Below are positions 5,100-6,576 of a DNA stretch of 6,576 nt, piece by piece. This DNA comes from Quadrisphaera sp. Its GTDB lineage: Bacteria > Actinomycetota > Actinomycetes > Actinomycetales > Quadrisphaeraceae. Position 1 is the stretch's first letter, and the number at the start of each line of letters is the position of its first letter. The stretch lies in the NCBI GenBank assembly GCA_029258695.1, contig JARIBR010000286.1, forward strand, positions 1-6,576, given 5' to 3'. The translations under genes and the position numbers were made by a program. The notes beneath the pieces were generated by a model that did no database searches, had not been told where the DNA came from, and was given only the letters and a program-made list of their open reading frames with translations.

Positions 5100-6008
5100 A
5101 TGCTGGAGGTCCCCCGGTCCGTCGTCCTGGCCGCCTGGGCGGGCGCCGTCGCCGCCGGACGCGCCACGCCGGCCGCCGCGCTCGCGGCCGTCACCGGGAG
5201 CGATGAGCCGCACACCACCGCCTGGACGACGGCAGCCCCGGCCGCCGGCTCCCCCGGTGAGGTTCCGCCCTCCCCCGGCGACGCGGTCGGCGCCGTGACC
5301 GGGACGGTCGGTGCGCGCTTGGCTGCGCTCGCGGGCGCCGGCCTGGCCGACCTGGTCGCGTCGCTGGCGGGGACGGGCGCTCGCGTGCGCGCGGTCCTGC
5401 CCGCCCCGGGGGACCCGGCGGGACTGGCCGGGCCCCCGGCGCTGACGCAGGACGCGGTCGACGCCGGGGAGGCGGTCCTCGTCGAGGACCCTGCGACGTC
5501 CGGCGCGGTGGCGGCGGGCGAGGCCGGCGCCACCGCGCTCGTCCCGGAGGTGACGGCCTTCGGGTCCTTCCTCGAGCCCGGCGCCATGGTCACCTGGACC
5601 CTGCACCCGGCGCGGGTGCGCCCCGACGTCGACGCCCTGACCCTGGACGGCGCCTCGCGGGGGTTGCGGTCGGCGCTCTCGCGGGCGACCGCGGCGCTGA
5701 CCGCCCTCGACGTGGCCCGCTGGCGCGACGACGCCGCCGACCGCCTGGCCGACGCCCGCGGCGGGTCGCTGGCCCGTGACGCCTTCCCGCCGAGCGCCGC
5801 GCCGCAGGCTCTCGCGGCCGCGACGACGGCAGCGCGGGTGCTGCTCGTCGTCGAGCTGGCGAGCGCCGACGACGGCGGCGCCCTGGTCGCCGGCGAGGCG
5901 GCGGCCCGGCGCGAGGTGCTGCGCGAGGTCGGCGCCGTGGCCCGCACCGCGCTCGCCGTCGCGGCCTCGTCGACGAGCGTCGGTCAGACGCCCAGCGCCG
6001 CCTTGTAG
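5100..6008 (+). CDS. Protein of unknown function next to glycogen synthase
   Basis: This is a 302-residue, alanine-rich soluble protein with no catalytic motif that I recognise. I believe similar proteins occur in other actinobacteria, but no domain name comes to mind. Visible segments are an N-terminal Ala-rich helix (1-32), a Pro/Ser-rich linker (about 34-62), a central alpha/beta part with RVRAVLPAPGDPAGLAGPP (95-113) and EAVLVEDP (124-131), a strand-rich piece, FLEPGAMVTWTLHP (156-169), and helices with TALDVARWRDDAADRLAD (200-217), then an Ala-rich C-terminal helix pair (about 237-292). There are no membrane segments. The ATG at 5100 is chosen for the -10 box just upstream. The gene is convergent with the glycogen synthase gene and overlaps its 3' end by 25 bp. 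GC is very high. Function cannot be inferred from the neighbour, since the two genes face each other. Confidence 0.8.
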   Translation: MLEVPRSVVLAAWAGAVAAGRATPAAALAAVTGSDEPHTTAWTTAAPAAGSPGEVPPSPGDAVGAVTGTVGARLAALAGAGLADLVASLAGTGARVRAVLPAPGDPAGLAGPPALTQDAVDAGEAVLVEDPATSGAVAAGEAGATALVPEVTAFGSFLEPGAMVTWTLHPARVRPDVDALTLDGASRGLRSALSRATAALTALDVARWRDDAADRLADARGGSLARDAFPPSAAPQALAAATTAARVLLVVELASADDGGALVAGEAAARREVLREVGAVARTALAVAASSTSVGQTPSAAL

Positions 6009-6576
6009 ACCTCCACGGTGCGGTCCGCGATGGTCTCCCACGAGAACTCCTCCACGGCGCGCTGGCGACCGGCCTGCCCACGACGGTCGGCCTCGGCGCG
6101 GTCGGAGCAGGCCAGCTCGAGGGTCTGCGCGAGGTCGCCCACGTACCGCTCGGGGTCCACCGGCGTGCCGGTGCCGTCGGTGACCTGCTCGATGGGCACG
6201 AGCCAGCCCGTCCGCCCGTCGTCGACCACCTCGGGGATGCCGCCGGTCGCCGTGCCCACCACCGCCGCCCCGCACGCCATGGCCTCGAGGTTGACGATGC
6301 CCAGCGGCTCGTAGATCGAGGGGCAGACGAACACCGTCGCGGCGGTGAGCACCTGGCACAGGGTCTCGCGCGGCAGGACGCGGTCGATCCACACGACGCC
6401 GCTGCGGGTGGCCGCGAGGTCGGCGACGAGCTGCTCGACCTCCGCGGCGATCTCCGGGGTGTCCGGGGCGCCGGCGCACAGCACCAGCTGGACGTCGCGG
6501 GGCAGCCGCGCCGCGGCGCGCAGCAGGTACGGCAGGCCCTTCTGCCGCGTGATGCGCCCGACGAAGACGACCGCGG
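5984..6576 (-). CDS. glgA: Glycogen synthase, actinobacterial GT4 type (N-terminus outside window)
   Basis: The last 196 residues of a retaining GT-B glycosyltransferase of family GT4. The visible part is the C-terminal nucleotide-sugar domain. VVFVGRITRQKGLPYLL near the right edge carries the Arg and Lys that contact the ADP-glucose phosphates. LVLCAGAPDTPEIAAEV is typical of the actinobacterial GlgA group. YEPLGIVNLEAMACG contains the EX7E pair (Glu near 6309 and 6285). GGIPEVVDDGRTGWLVP and a C-terminal EFSWETIADRTVEVYKAAL complete the family pattern. GT4 glycogen synthases extend alpha-1,4-glucan from ADP-glucose; the mycobacterial homologue Rv1212c (GlgM) instead makes maltose-1-phosphate from ADP-glucose and glucose-1-phosphate, and the product here could be either. 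The TGA lies inside the end of the convergent gene. No internal defect is seen. Confidence 0.93.
   Translation of the reverse strand, partial: AVVFVGRITRQKGLPYLLRAAARLPRDVQLVLCAGAPDTPEIAAEVEQLVADLAATRSGVVWIDRVLPRETLCQVLTAATVFVCPSIYEPLGIVNLEAMACGAAVVGTATGGIPEVVDDGRTGWLVPIEQVTDGTGTPVDPERYVGDLAQTLELACSDRAEADRRGQAGRQRAVEEFSWETIADRTVEVYKAALGV

Noticed and set aside
4989..6479. The longest open frame in the window, 496 codons on the minus strand
   Set aside because: It overlaps both the 302-residue plus-strand gene and the glycogen synthase in another frame, and its translation is mostly Arg/Gly/Pro/Ala with no domain. Such shadow frames are expected in very GC-rich DNA.

Overview
The window is high-GC DNA with GC-ending codons and typical actinobacterial gene content: an actinobacterial-type GT4 glycogen synthase (GlgA/GlgM), a tandem-domain GNAT enzyme, a HIT hydrolase, and TANNNT -10 boxes placed a few bases ahead of start codons, as in leaderless transcripts. 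I place it in Actinomycetota. A genus cannot be given from the sequence alone.

Layout, left to right. (1) 1-925, minus strand: a HIT-family nucleotide hydrolase followed 20 bp downstream by a YafP-like GNAT acetyltransferase that runs off the left edge; probably one transcript. (2) 926-1165: no gene, but inverted repeats and short repeat units. (3) 1166-2032, minus: a tandem-domain GNAT acetyltransferase. (4) 2166-2809, minus: a two-gene cassette in which a BrnT-like protein and a ribbon-helix-helix (RHH) protein overlap by ATGA. It is preceded by a -35/-10 pair with exact 17-bp spacing, placed so that the mRNA would begin at the GTG start. This is the best candidate system in the window, a BrnTA-like type II toxin-antitoxin operon. 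(5) 2846-3145: a 300-bp gap between divergent genes, with several palindromes and a 17-bp motif also found in gap 2. (6) 3146-3598, plus: a 150-residue putative membrane protein of unknown function. (7) 3658-4653, minus: an NAD(P)-dependent epimerase/dehydratase-like gene interrupted by one in-frame amber codon, with a doubtful small ORF coupled upstream. (8) 5100-6008, plus: a protein of unknown function with a second leaderless-type promoter. (9) 5984-6576, minus: the C-terminal part of a glycogen synthase, whose 3' end overlaps gene 8 by 25 bp.

The left three quarters look like accessory chromosome: small stand-alone enzymes, a TA-like pair, a broken gene and long repeat-bearing gaps. From about 5.1 kb the DNA is visibly more GC-rich and holds a glycogen biosynthesis gene, which suggests core chromosome. 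There are no rRNA or tRNA genes, CRISPR arrays, transposases or phage genes in view.
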